64,000 nucleotides of DNA from positions 62,001 to 126,000 of the forward strand of contig JACKIN010000004.1 of the NCBI GenBank assembly GCA_020638495.1. Direction: 5' to 3'. Positions 1 to 8,848 of this stretch are shown one piece after another. How positions within the stretch are numbered: the first letter of the stretch is position 1; every line of letters starts with the position of its first letter. The notes under the pieces are model-generated. The model searched no databases and was not told the DNA's origin. It saw nothing but the letters and a program-made list of their open reading frames with translations. The DNA is from Geminicoccaceae bacterium. Lineage in GTDB: Bacteria > Pseudomonadota > Alphaproteobacteria > Geminicoccales > Geminicoccaceae. Both the position numbers and the translations under genes were made by a program.

Positions 1-407
1 TGCTCCTCGCGCAGCTTCTCGGCGAGCGCCGCGTAGATGTCGCTGTCGAGGAAGGCCTGCATGTGGTCGTTGTCGTCGAAGGTGAAGCCCCAGCTCATGA
101 TGTTGAAGTCGTTCACCCAGTTGCCGTACCACTCGACCACGTCGCCATAGAGCGCCACCGAGCCCTGCATCATCGCCTGGATGACGTCGATGTCGGTGCC
201 GAGCTGCTCGCCGGAGATGAAGTTGACCGTGACCTCGCCATTGGTGCGCTCGGTCACCAGCTCCGCGAACATGGCGTTGCCGCGGTCGAGGATGGTGCCG
301 ACGGCGTCCGAGCCGCCGAAGGTGAGGGTGGTGGCGGCCGTGGCCGGTGCCGCGGCGAGCGCCAAAAGGGCGGCGCCCGCGAGGGCGCCCTTCAACGTCT
401 CGAGCAT
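1..407 (-). CDS. dctP: TRAP transporter solute receptor, DctP family (partial)
   Basis: This is the N-terminal part of a periplasmic solute-binding receptor of a TRAP uptake system; the rest lies beyond the left edge. Reading leftwards from the ATG at 405-407 gives a Sec signal peptide (MLETLKGALAGAALLALAAA, then APATAA) followed by a DctP-like opening with TLTFGGSDAVGT, FAELVTERTNGEV and GEQLGTDIDVIQAMMQGSV, the usual pattern of early DctP/TAXI-type receptors. A good Shine-Dalgarno (GGAGG) sits about 8 bases upstream. It follows the phytanoyl-CoA-dioxygenase-like gene by 53 bases on the same strand, so the two are probably cotranscribed. The ligand cannot be told from sequence. Confidence 0.8.
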   Translation of the reverse strand, partial: MLETLKGALAGAALLALAAAPATAATTLTFGGSDAVGTILDRGNAMFAELVTERTNGEVTVNFISGEQLGTDIDVIQAMMQGSVALYGDVVEWYGNWVNDFNIMSWGFTFDDNDHMQAFLDSDIYAALAEKLREE

Positions 408-460
408 GGTTCCTGCCTCCCTCCATGTTGTTTTTTCGTCGACCAGCGTAGTCCTGAAGC

Positions 461-1366
461 TCAGGCGGCGAAAGCGCTCCGCGCCCCGCCGGATTTCTGG
501 GTCTTGAAGATCGAGGTGGCGTCGGGGGCCGGCGGCAGCGGCAGGCGCACCGGCACCTTCTCGATGCGCGGCTCGAGCACCGGCTCGCCGCAGACCATGC
601 GCTCCAGGAGGTCGGCCCACATCTCGCGCTGCGGCAGGCGGTGGATGTAGGAGCCGGCGCCGAGCAAGGGCCAGGCGTCGGCGGCGCAGGCCTCGTAGAA
701 GAGGATGAGGCGCGCCCGGTCGCTGCGGTTGGGGGCCGAGCCGTGCAGCGTGCGGGCGTGGTGGACGGTCATCGAGCCGGCCTTGCCGGTGAGCGTGACC
801 GCCTGGTCGAAGTGGAAGTCCGGGTCGTCCGGGCTCACCGCACCGGCGAAGACGCCGTTGTTGTGGTGGCTCAGGAGCGGCCCCTTGTGCGAGCCGGGGA
901 TCGCCATGAGCGGGCCGTTGGCCTCGTCGACGTCCTCGAGCATCAGGCCGAAGGCCAGCATGTCGTCGTTGGTGTGCGGGTAGAAGGCCCAGTCCTGGTG
1001 CCATTCCACGGCCGCCCCGCCGCCCGGCGCCTTGGTGTTGAGCTTCGAGGTCTGCAGGACGACGTCGGGGCCGAGGAGCGCCGTGAAGTAGCTCTTCATG
1101 CGGTCCGAGCGCAGCACGCGGTCGAAGACGGGGTGCTGCTTGTGCGGCAGCTTGATCCGCGTCAGGCGCGGGTTGGACGGCGAATGGCCCTCGTCGAGGT
1201 CGTAGATGTCGTTGCTCTCGGCGACGCGGCGCGAGCGGTCGATGAAGTCGCGGGCGACCGCCTGCAGCTCGGCCAGATCCTCGGGCGAGACGGCGTCCTC
1301 GATCATCAGGTAGCCGTTCTCGCGATAGAAGGCGAGGTCGCCCTCGCTCAGGCCCGGGCCTTGCAT
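461..1366 (-). CDS. Phytanoyl-CoA dioxygenase (PhyH) family Fe(II)/2-oxoglutarate oxygenase
   Basis: A 301-residue protein of the PhyH family, which hydroxylates small organic substrates using Fe(II), 2-oxoglutarate and oxygen. The iron triad is visible: an HxD motif in EWHQDWAFYPH (about residues 123-125) and a distal His in RTLHGSAPNRSDRAR (about 208), with the downstream Arg that would hold 2-oxoglutarate. The frame is open to a GTG at 1372, but the ATG at 1366 is 8 bases from a GGAGGG Shine-Dalgarno and is preferred. It lies between a LacI-type operator and a TRAP receptor gene, so it probably acts on whatever that transporter imports. The family is broad (ectoine hydroxylase and many uncharacterised members), so the substrate is unknown. 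Confidence 0.82.
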   Translation of the reverse strand: MQGPGLSEGDLAFYRENGYLMIEDAVSPEDLAELQAVARDFIDRSRRVAESNDIYDLDEGHSPSNPRLTRIKLPHKQHPVFDRVLRSDRMKSYFTALLGPDVVLQTSKLNTKAPGGGAAVEWHQDWAFYPHTNDDMLAFGLMLEDVDEANGPLMAIPGSHKGPLLSHHNNGVFAGAVSPDDPDFHFDQAVTLTGKAGSMTVHHARTLHGSAPNRSDRARLILFYEACAADAWPLLGAGSYIHRLPQREMWADLLERMVCGEPVLEPRIEKVPVRLPLPPAPDATSIFKTQKSGGARSAFAA

Positions 1367-1396
1367 GGTCACTTCCCTCCGTGGATTGGCGACATT

Positions 1397-1412
1397 ATGG
1401 TAGCGCTAACAT
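1397..1412. promoter_or_regulatory. Probable LacI-family operator
   Basis: A 16-base near-perfect palindrome, ATGGTAGCGCTAACAT, with one mismatched pair and the central AGCGCT core typical of LacI-family operators. It sits in the short divergent spacer between the PhyH-like gene and the LacI-type regulator gene, so it could control both directions. A second short palindrome (CGCTAGCG, 1413-1420) directly follows. Confidence 0.6.
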
Positions 1413-1433
1413 CGCTAGCGTCAAGGGGATCGC

Positions 1434-2474
1434 GTGGCCGGTGACAATGGCAGGGACGGCGAGGGCTGGGCGACGATGGGCGAGGTGGCGGCCCGGGCCG
1501 GCGTCTCGCCCATGACGGTCAGCCGCGTGCTCAAGGAGCCGGGCCGCGTGCGGCCGACGACCCGGACCAGGGTGGAGGCGGCGATCGCCGAGCTCGGCTA
1601 TGTGCCGGACGCGGCGGCCGGCGCGCTCGCGTCGCGGCAGAGCCGGCTGGTGGCGGCGCTCGTCTCGACCCTCGCCGGCTCGATCTTCGCCTCCACCATC
1701 GCCGGGCTCGGCGCCGTGCTGCGCGAGGCGGGCCACGAGCTCCTGCTGGGCACCACCGAGTATTCCTCTTCGAGCGAGGAGGCGCTCCTGCGCGCGGTGC
1801 TCGGCCGGCGGCCGGGCGGGCTGGTGCTGAGCGCCGGGCAGCACACGCCGGCGGCACGCCGCCTGCTCGAGCGGGCGACGCGCGGCCTGGGCGTGCCGGT
1901 GGTCGAGATCTGGCAGCTTCCGGAGCGGCCGGTCGACATGGCGGTGGGCTTCTCCAACTTCGCCGCCGGGCGGGCGATGACGGCGTTCCTCGCCGATCTC
2001 GGCTATCGGCGGATCGCCTTTGTCGGCGTCCTCGGGCCGGACGATTTCCGCGGGCTGCGGCGCCATGCGGGCTACCGGGAGGCGCTGGCGGAACGCGGGC
2101 TCGGGGAGCCTCGGGCCTTCGGCTCCGGCGGGTCGGGTGGCTCGGTCGAGGATGGTGCGCGGGGTCTCGCCGCCGTGCTCGAGCGCTGGCCGGATTGCGA
2201 TGCCGTCTTCTGCGGCAGCGATCCGCTCGCCTTCGGCGCCATCGCCGAGGCGGCCAGGCGCGGCCTCGCGGTGCCGGGCGAGCTCGCCGTCGCCGGGTTC
2301 GGCGATTTCGACTATGCGGGCGAGGCCGGGCTGGCGCTGACCACGGTGCGGATCCCGGGCGAGCGGATCGGCCGCGAGACCGCCCGGCTGCTGCTCGAGC
2401 GCAAGGCCGGCCGGCTCGAGGGGCCGGTCGTGGTCGATCTCGGCTTCGAGCTGGTCCGCCGCCGGACCGCCTGA
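1434..2474 (+). CDS. LacI/GalR-family transcriptional regulator
   Basis: A 346-residue LacI-family repressor. The N-terminal helix-turn-helix is clear (TMGEVAARAGVSPMTVSRVL, about residues 14-33) with the hinge following, then a periplasmic-binding-protein-like effector domain. The stretch PVDMAVGFSNFAAGRAM resembles the GntR (gluconate) branch of the family, but the effector is not certain. The GTG start at 1434 has AAGGGGA a few bases upstream. It is divergent from the PhyH-like/TRAP receptor pair and the operator-like palindrome lies just before its start, so autoregulation plus control of that pair is the likely arrangement. Confidence 0.88.
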   Translation: MAGDNGRDGEGWATMGEVAARAGVSPMTVSRVLKEPGRVRPTTRTRVEAAIAELGYVPDAAAGALASRQSRLVAALVSTLAGSIFASTIAGLGAVLREAGHELLLGTTEYSSSSEEALLRAVLGRRPGGLVLSAGQHTPAARRLLERATRGLGVPVVEIWQLPERPVDMAVGFSNFAAGRAMTAFLADLGYRRIAFVGVLGPDDFRGLRRHAGYREALAERGLGEPRAFGSGGSGGSVEDGARGLAAVLERWPDCDAVFCGSDPLAFGAIAEAARRGLAVPGELAVAGFGDFDYAGEAGLALTTVRIPGERIGRETARLLLERKAGRLEGPVVVDLGFELVRRRTA

Positions 2475-2538
2475 ACGACCGCCTGACTGACGCGAAAGGA
2501 GGACTGGCGGCGCGGCCGTTACCCTTCTAAACTCTTGG

Positions 2539-3507
2539 TTGCTTACCGGCTCTGCCCGTCTTTTTGGTGCCGACTTGGTTCTGTTGCCGCCCACGCTGCT
2601 CGAGCGGGTCGGCGGGGCGGCCCGCCGGCTGCCGCGCGACCTCCTGGCATCGCTCCTGGTCGTGCTGGCCTATGCGACCTTCACCATCATGGCGGTCTTC
2701 GTGCGCAACGCCGCCGAGCACCTGCCGGTCATCGTCATCGTGTTCCTGCGGCAGGTGCTGACCATGCTGCTGATGACGCCGCTCTTCTGGATGAACCGGG
2801 AGCAGATCCGCCATCCCATGGGGTTTCGGCTGCATGCGCTGCGCGGCTTCACCGCCGTCGGCTCCATGCTCTGCGGGCTCACCGCCCTCGTCTACGTGCC
2901 GTTCGCCGATGTCACCGCGATCCAGATGACCGAGGCGCTGTTCGTCACCGCGCTGGCGGCCCTGCTGCTGCGCGAGACGGTCGGCTGGCGACGCTGGTCG
3001 GCGACGGCGGTGGGCTTTCTCGGCGTGGTGGTCATGCTCGGCCCGTTCTCGGGCGGGATCGAGCATTATGCCCTGGTGGCGCTGCTGGGTGCCGTGTTCA
3101 GCGCTTTCGCCGTGATCTCGCTGCGGCTCGGCTCGACGCTCGATTCGACCGTCACCGTGCTCTTCTATCAGGGTCTCGTGGTGCTCGCCCTGACCGCACC
3201 GCTCGCCTGGTGGTACTGGCAGCCGGTGACCCTGGCCGGCCTGCAGGTGGTTTTCATGATGTCGCTGGTCATGGTGGTCGGCCAGCTCCTCTTCACCTCG
3301 GCGCTGCGCATGGGCGAGGCCGCCGCCCTGGCGCCGCTCGGCTATCTGCGCCTCCTCCTGATGGGCGTCGTCGGCTACTGGCTCTATGCCGAGGTGCCGT
3401 CGCTGGCGACCGTGCTGGGAGCGCTCCTGGTGGTCGGCTCGGCCAGCTACACGCTGCATCGCAACGCCAAGCGGCAGGAGGCGATCCGGGAAGAAGGGCC
3501 GGGCTGA
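2539..3507 (+). CDS. DMT-superfamily (EamA) permease
   Basis: An inner-membrane permease of the drug/metabolite transporter superfamily, about 300 residues with roughly ten hydrophobic segments in two EamA halves. The start is unresolved: the frame is stop-free from 2491 and a strong Shine-Dalgarno (AAAGGAGGA, 2495-2503) lies at its beginning, but no ATG/GTG/TTG is at the right distance; the first usable codons are TTG at 2539 and TTG at 2575. Either an upstream non-standard start is used or a small indel has removed the original. It precedes a TRAP operon on the same strand. Substrate unknown. Confidence 0.8.
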   Translation: MLTGSARLFGADLVLLPPTLLERVGGAARRLPRDLLASLLVVLAYATFTIMAVFVRNAAEHLPVIVIVFLRQVLTMLLMTPLFWMNREQIRHPMGFRLHALRGFTAVGSMLCGLTALVYVPFADVTAIQMTEALFVTALAALLLRETVGWRRWSATAVGFLGVVVMLGPFSGGIEHYALVALLGAVFSAFAVISLRLGSTLDSTVTVLFYQGLVVLALTAPLAWWYWQPVTLAGLQVVFMMSLVMVVGQLLFTSALRMGEAAALAPLGYLRLLLMGVVGYWLYAEVPSLATVLGALLVVGSASYTLHRNAKRQEAIREEGPG

Positions 3508-3588
3508 CCGGTGCTCGGGGCTTGGCCCGTGCGGCGCCCCCGTGGCAGAAGGATCGCCATGAAGCGAGGAGCATCGGGGAGGATGGCG

Positions 3589-4611
3589 ATGATGCGCAGG
3601 ACGAGCATGCTGCTGGCCGGGTTGCTGCTGGCCCTCATGGGCACGGGGCCGCTGGCGGCGCAGACCTACAAGGACGAGTACCGGGTCTCGACCGTGGTTC
3701 CGGCACCCTTTCCCTGGGGGCTCGCCGCCGAGCGCTGGGCCGAGCTGGTGGGCGAGCGGACGGACGGGCGCATCAAGCTCGTGATCTATCCGGGCGCCCA
3801 GCTCGTGCAGGGCGAGCAGACCCGCGAGTTCGCCGCCCTGCGGCGCGGCCTGATCGACATGGCGGTCGGCTCGACCATCAACTGGTCGCCGCAGATCGTC
3901 GAGATGAACATCTTCTCCATGCCGTTCTTGATGCCCGACTACGCGGCGCTCGACGCCTTGACCCAGGGGCCGGTCGGCGAGGTGATCTTCGAGCGCATCC
4001 GGGAGAATGGCGTGGTGCCGCTGGCCTGGGCCGAGAACGGCTTTCGCGAGGTCACCAACTCGAAGGTGGCGATCCGCACGCCGGCCGACATGGCCGGGCT
4101 GAAGATGCGCGTCGTCGGCTCGCCGATCTACAACGACATCTTCACCGCCCTCGGCGCCAACCCGACGCAGATGAGCTGGGCCGACGCGCAGCCGGCCCTC
4201 TCGACCGGTGCCGTTGACGGCCAGGAGAACCCGCTCACCATCTATGACGTCTTGAAGATGTGGGAGCTCGGGCAGACGAACGTGACGCTCTGGCGCTACG
4301 TCGCCGACCCGCTGATCTTCGCGGTCAACCAGGAGGTCTGGGATTCGTTCACGCCCGAGGACCAGGAGATCGTGGCGACGGCGGCGGTCGATGCCGGTGC
4401 CTATGGCGTCGAGGTGGCGCGCAGGGGGCTGACGGATGAAGACCAGAGCCTGATCGAGGAGATCGAAGGGCATGGTGTCACGGTCGTCCGGCTGACCGAC
4501 GAGGAGCGGCAGGCCTTCGTCGACGCGACCCGCCCGGTCTACGAGGCGTGGCGCGAGAAGGTCGGCGCGGATCTCGTGAAGCAGGCCGAGGAGTCGGTGG
4601 CGCAGCGCTAG
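3589..4611 (+). CDS. dctP: TRAP transporter solute receptor, DctP family
   Basis: Periplasmic solute receptor of a TRAP system, about 340 residues. After the signal peptide (MMRRTSMLLAGLLLALMGTG, cleavage near PLAAQ) come standard DctP features: FPWGLAAERWAELVGERTDG, IYPGAQLVQGEQ, the WAENGFREVTNSK segment and DMAGLKMRVVGSPIY containing the carboxylate-binding Arg region. The ATG at 3589 is 6 bases from GGGGAGG; a longer start at 3559 (AGAAGGA upstream) is possible but gives an unusually long n-region. It is followed 3 bases later by the small permease and then the large permease, giving a complete transporter. An organic acid is the usual ligand type; the actual one is unknown. Confidence 0.88.
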   Translation: MMRRTSMLLAGLLLALMGTGPLAAQTYKDEYRVSTVVPAPFPWGLAAERWAELVGERTDGRIKLVIYPGAQLVQGEQTREFAALRRGLIDMAVGSTINWSPQIVEMNIFSMPFLMPDYAALDALTQGPVGEVIFERIRENGVVPLAWAENGFREVTNSKVAIRTPADMAGLKMRVVGSPIYNDIFTALGANPTQMSWADAQPALSTGAVDGQENPLTIYDVLKMWELGQTNVTLWRYVADPLIFAVNQEVWDSFTPEDQEIVATAAVDAGAYGVEVARRGLTDEDQSLIEEIEGHGVTVVRLTDEERQAFVDATRPVYEAWREKVGADLVKQAEESVAQR

Positions 4612-4614
4612 CGG

Positions 4615-5139
4615 ATGGCAGGGGAGCGGCCGGCGCCGGCGGAGCACGGCGCCGCCACACCGGGCCCCCGCGTCCCGGTCCGGCTCGAGGAGGCGCTGGC
4701 GGCGGCGGCGATGGCGCTCATCTGCCTGATCTCGCTCGCCAACGTGGTGGTCCGCTACCTGACCAACGTCTCCTTCGCCTTCACCGAGGAATACTCGGTC
4801 TTTCTCCTCGTCTTCATGACCTTCGTCGGCGCCTCGGCGGCCTTCGCGACGAACGAGCACATCCGCATCACCTGGCTGCTCGAGCGTCTGCCCCGGCGCC
4901 TGGCGTGGCTGGCGGAGCTCGCGACCCTCGCCGTCACCACGGCCCTCTTCGCGCTGGTCGTCTATTTCGGCGGGCAGGTGGCGTTCGACGAGTGGCACTG
5001 GGGCGAGACCTCGCCCGGGCTCGGCCATCCGAGCTGGGTCTATTCGATCTGGCTGCCGGTCCTGGCGGTCGCGATCATTCTGCGGGTGCTCGGGCGCGGC
5101 TGGCGAGACCTCGGGCGGGGTGGTGGTGCTCGACGCTAA
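4615..5139 (+). CDS. dctQ: TRAP transporter small permease, DctQ family
   Basis: Small membrane subunit (174 residues) with four predicted membrane segments and the typical DctQ signature in the first half: NVVVRYLTNVSFAFTEEYS, then FVGASAAFATNEHIRI. It begins 3 bases after the receptor gene and its end overlaps the large permease gene by 20 bases, which implies coupled translation. DctQ is needed for assembly of the receptor with the large permease. No oddities seen. Confidence 0.88.
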   Translation: MAGERPAPAEHGAATPGPRVPVRLEEALAAAAMALICLISLANVVVRYLTNVSFAFTEEYSVFLLVFMTFVGASAAFATNEHIRITWLLERLPRRLAWLAELATLAVTTALFALVVYFGGQVAFDEWHWGETSPGLGHPSWVYSIWLPVLAVAIILRVLGRGWRDLGRGGGARR

Positions 5140-6442
5140 TCTGCTGCTGGTGCTGGTGTTTCTCGCCCTTCTGGCGATCGGCACGCCGATTGCGGTGGCG
5201 CTCGGCGCCGGCGGCGTGGCGGGCATTCTCGTCGGCCTCGACATGGCGGCGCTCGGCACGGTCGGCACCAACACCTGGAGTGCCGTCGCCAAGTACCCGC
5301 TGATCGCCGTGCCGCTCTTCATCCTGACCGGCATGGTGTTCGAGCGCTCGGGCGTGGCGGCACGGCTCGTCACCTTCGCCGAGGCCTGCATCGGGCCGCG
5401 GCGCGGCGGGCTGGCGGTGGTCGCCATCCTCGTCTGCCTGATCATGGGCGGCATGTCGGGCTCGGGGCCGGCGGATGCGGCGGCCGTGGCGACGGTGATG
5501 ATCCCGGCCATGCACAAGGCGGGCTATCCCAGGCCCTTCTCGGCTGCCGTGATCGCGGCGGGTGCTTCGACCGCCATTCTGATCCCGCCCTCGATAGCGC
5601 TCATCGTCTATGCGGTCCTGGTGCCCGGCACCGATCTGCGCGCACTGTTCGCTGCCGGTCTGGTGCCCGGCCTTTTGGTCGGTGTCGCCATCGGCGTGCC
5701 GGCGCTGCTGCTCAGCCGGCGGCACGGCTTCGGCAGCGTCGCCGAGGTCGGCGCGGGTGCGGCCGGCCGGCCGCCCTTTTGGCAGAGCCTCTGGCGTGCC
5801 CTGCCGGGGCTGCTGGCGCCGGTCATCATTCTCGGCGGCCTGCGCAGCGGCCTGTTCACGCCGACCGAGACGGCGGTGGTGGCGGTGGCCTACGGCCTCC
5901 TGGTCGGCACGCTGGTCTATCGCAGCCTCGGCTGGGCCGACATCTATGCCGTGCTGGTCGAGAGCGCCAAGATCTCGGCGGTGCTGATGATCATCATCGC
6001 GTTCGCCGGCATCTTCGCCTGGGCCGGCGCCACGCTCGGTGCCTTCCGCATGGCGGCCGAGGCGCTGCTCGCGGTGAGCGGCCACGAGCTGGTCGTCCTG
6101 CTCCTGGTGATGCTCATGCTGCTGGTGGCCGGCATGCTGCTCGACGGCATCTCGATCTATCTCATCACCTTGCCGCTCCTGGTGCCGATCGCCACCGCCC
6201 TCGACTGGTCCTTCGTCTGGTTCGGCGTGGTCATGGCCATCACCATCGCGATGGGCCAGGTGACGCCGCCGGTGGCGGTCAACCTGATGGTCACGTCGCG
6301 CCTCGCCGGGGTGCCGATGGAGAGCACCTTCGTCTGGATCGGCTGGCTGCTGCTCGCCATGACGGCAGCGCTCGGCCTCGTCATCGGCTTTCCCGAGCTC
6401 GCCCTCTGGCTGCCGCGGGTGCTCGGCTACCGGATCACCTGA
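5120..6442 (+). CDS. dctM: TRAP transporter large permease, DctM family
   Basis: Large membrane subunit (440 residues, usual length) that catalyses sodium-driven uptake. About 11-12 hydrophobic segments are seen, with the family motifs MGGMSGSGPADAAAVATVM, AAGASTAILIPPSIALIVYA, TPTETAVVAVAYGL and GQVTPPVAVNLMV. The GTG at 5120 starts inside the end of dctQ; GTG at 5123 is equally possible. Third gene of the dctPQM set that starts at 3589. Confidence 0.9.
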   Translation: MVVLDANLLLVLVFLALLAIGTPIAVALGAGGVAGILVGLDMAALGTVGTNTWSAVAKYPLIAVPLFILTGMVFERSGVAARLVTFAEACIGPRRGGLAVVAILVCLIMGGMSGSGPADAAAVATVMIPAMHKAGYPRPFSAAVIAAGASTAILIPPSIALIVYAVLVPGTDLRALFAAGLVPGLLVGVAIGVPALLLSRRHGFGSVAEVGAGAAGRPPFWQSLWRALPGLLAPVIILGGLRSGLFTPTETAVVAVAYGLLVGTLVYRSLGWADIYAVLVESAKISAVLMIIIAFAGIFAWAGATLGAFRMAAEALLAVSGHELVVLLLVMLMLLVAGMLLDGISIYLITLPLLVPIATALDWSFVWFGVVMAITIAMGQVTPPVAVNLMVTSRLAGVPMESTFVWIGWLLLAMTAALGLVIGFPELALWLPRVLGYRIT

Positions 6443-6535
6443 ACGCCGGATCCCGGCCTGCACGGGGTGGCGGCAGCAGGGAAATCAGGGTAAGCCGCGC
6501 CGGAGCCGGCGGCAGGCGCAAGCGGGAGCGGGACG

Positions 6536-8848
6536 ATGAACGAGATGGATCCATTGGCGGGTTTCGTGCCGAAATTCGGCGTCGGCCAGTCGGTGACGCG
6601 CAAGGAGGACCCGCGGTTGTTGCGGGGTGATGGGCGCTACACCGACGATTTTCTGCCCGAGGGCCAGCTCACGGCCCTCTTCGTCCGCTCGAGCCATGCC
6701 CATGCGATGCTGGAGAAGCTCGACGTCGAGGCGGCGCGCGCCGCACCGGGCGTGGTCATGGTGCTGACCACGGCCGAGCTGGATGCCAAGGGCTACCCGG
6801 ACCTGCCCTGCGGCCTGCCCTTCAAGAGCGCCGATGGCAGCCCGATGATCGTCCCGCCGCATCCCTCGCTGGCGCGCGGCCGGGTGCGCTATGTGGGCCA
6901 GCCCTATGCCGTGGTGATCGCCGAGACGATGGCGGCGGCGCGTGATGCGGCCGAGCGCATCGAGGCGGAATTCTCGCCCTTGCCGGTGCTGGTCGAGCTG
7001 GAGCGGGCGCGCGACGCGGACGCCCCCCTGCTGCACGAGGAGGCGCCGCGGAACACGGCGCTCGACTTCGCCTTTGGCGACGAGGCGGCGGTCGAGGCGG
7101 CGTTCCAGCGTGCGGCGCACGTCACCAGGCTGAAGATCGTCAACAACCGGGTGATGGTCGTGCCGATGGAGCCGCGCGGGGCGGTGGTCGACTACCGGGA
7201 CGGCCGCTGGACGGTGCGCACCGGCTGCCAGAACGTGTTCGGGCTCCGGGCCAGCCTGGCAGGGCTGGTCGAGGCACCGGTCGAGCAGGTCCGCGTGCTG
7301 GCCGACGATATCGGCGGCTCGTTCGGCATGAAGGCCTCGGTCTTCCCGGAGCACCTGCCGCTCATGCACGCGGCGCGCGAGCTCGGCCGGCCGATCAAGT
7401 GGGTGAACGACCGCAGCGAAAGCTTCACGACCGACTATCACGGCCGCGATTCGGTCTTCGATGCCGAGCTCGCCTTGGATGATGAGGGCAATTTCCTCGC
7501 CGTGCGGGTCGAGGGGCTCGGCAGCGCCGGCGCCTATGTGGCGGGCTTCGGCCCGGCCATCCCGACCGGGGTCATCCAGAAGAACCTGCCGAGCCTCTAC
7601 AAGACCCCGCTCATGTCGGTGCGGGTCAAGCTGGTCCTGACCAACACCACGCCGATGACCGCCTATCGCGGGGCCGGGCGGCCGGAGGCGGTCTACATGA
7701 TGGAGCGGCTGGTCGAGCAGGCCGCCCGCGAGACCGGGCGCGATCCGCTCGAGCTCCGGCGGCAGAACTTCGTGCCGCCGTCGGCCATGCCCTTCACCAT
7801 GGCGTCGGGCGTGGTCTGCGACAGCGGGGATTTCGCGGCCGTGCTGGACCAGGGGCTAGAGGTGGCCGACGCGGCCGGCTTCGCCGCACGGCGCCAGGCG
7901 AGCGAGGCCAGGGGGCTGAAGCGCGGCCTCGGCTACTGCACCTATGCCGAGGTGACGGCACCCCAGGGCAAGGAGATGGGCGGCATCCGCTTCGCCCCGG
8001 ACGGACGGATCACCCTCGTCACCGGCACGCTGGACTACGGCCAGGGCCATGCCTCGGCCTTCGCCCAGGTGCTGGCCACCCGGCTCGGCCTGCCCTTCGA
8101 CCGGATCGATCTTTTGCAGGGCGACAGCGACGAGCTCCTCTATGGCGGCGGCACGGGCGGCTCGCGCTCGCTGATGGCGTCCGGCGAGGCGGTGCTCGAG
8201 GCCGCCGACCAGGTGGTCGAGAAGGGCATGAAGCTGGCTTCCGAGCATCTCGAGGCGGCCGAGGCCGACATCGTCTTCGAGGCGGGCTCGTTCCGCGTCG
8301 CCGGCACCGACCGGCGGGTGACGCTGGCGCAGCTCGGCATCGACGCCAAGGGTGCCCTGGATGTCGAGCTCGTGACCGACACCCCGCCCTCGACCTGCCC
8401 GAACGGCTGCCACGTGGCGGAGGTCGAGGTCGACCCGGAGACCGGGCGGATCACCCTGGTCGGCTACAGCGCGGTCGACGATTTCGGCACGCTGGTCAAC
8501 CCTCTCCTGGTCGAGGGCCAGGTGCATGGCGGGGTGGTCCAGGCGATCGGCCAGGCGCTGACCGAGCACGTCGTCTACGACGCCTCGGGCCAGCTCCTGA
8601 CCGGCAGCTTCATGGACTACGCCCTGCCGCGCGCCGACGATCTGCCGGACTTCAAGCTCGCCTTCCACACCGTGCCGGCGACCACCAACCGCCTGGGTGC
8701 CAAGGGCTGCGGCGAGGCCGGCATCACCGCGGCCCTCGCCGCCGTGGTCCACGCCGTGCTCGACGCGCTGGCGCCTTATGGCATCACGCATCTCGACATG
8801 CCGCTGACGCCGGAGCGCGTGTGGAGCGCCATCCGGGCGGCAGGCTAG
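6536..8848 (+). CDS. Molybdenum hydroxylase large subunit (xanthine dehydrogenase/CoxL family)
   Basis: A 770-residue molybdopterin-binding subunit of the xanthine dehydrogenase/aldehyde oxidase/CO dehydrogenase family. Conserved elements are visible in order: DPRLLRGDGRYTDD at the N-terminus, VPMEPRGAVVDY, GGSFGMKASVFPEHLP (about 259), TAYRGAGRPEAVYMMERLV (about 375) and GAKGCGEAGITAAL near 720 containing the catalytic Glu. The CO-dehydrogenase-specific cysteine loop is replaced by AYRGAGRPE, so this is not a form I CO dehydrogenase. The FAD and 2Fe-2S subunits normally encoded beside it are absent, which makes it an orphan; partners must be elsewhere or it acts differently. It lies 93 bases after the TRAP operon. 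Substrate unknown. Confidence 0.85.
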   Translation: MNEMDPLAGFVPKFGVGQSVTRKEDPRLLRGDGRYTDDFLPEGQLTALFVRSSHAHAMLEKLDVEAARAAPGVVMVLTTAELDAKGYPDLPCGLPFKSADGSPMIVPPHPSLARGRVRYVGQPYAVVIAETMAAARDAAERIEAEFSPLPVLVELERARDADAPLLHEEAPRNTALDFAFGDEAAVEAAFQRAAHVTRLKIVNNRVMVVPMEPRGAVVDYRDGRWTVRTGCQNVFGLRASLAGLVEAPVEQVRVLADDIGGSFGMKASVFPEHLPLMHAARELGRPIKWVNDRSESFTTDYHGRDSVFDAELALDDEGNFLAVRVEGLGSAGAYVAGFGPAIPTGVIQKNLPSLYKTPLMSVRVKLVLTNTTPMTAYRGAGRPEAVYMMERLVEQAARETGRDPLELRRQNFVPPSAMPFTMASGVVCDSGDFAAVLDQGLEVADAAGFAARRQASEARGLKRGLGYCTYAEVTAPQGKEMGGIRFAPDGRITLVTGTLDYGQGHASAFAQVLATRLGLPFDRIDLLQGDSDELLYGGGTGGSRSLMASGEAVLEAADQVVEKGMKLASEHLEAAEADIVFEAGSFRVAGTDRRVTLAQLGIDAKGALDVELVTDTPPSTCPNGCHVAEVEVDPETGRITLVGYSAVDDFGTLVNPLLVEGQVHGGVVQAIGQALTEHVVYDASGQLLTGSFMDYALPRADDLPDFKLAFHTVPATTNRLGAKGCGEAGITAALAAVVHAVLDALAPYGITHLDMPLTPERVWSAIRAAG

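Noticed and set aside
2527..5517. A 996-codon frame antisense to the DMT and TRAP genes
   Set aside because: Arg/His/Asp-rich translation with no family features; it is the usual antisense shadow of GC-rich coding sequence, and the sense strand holds clear transporters.
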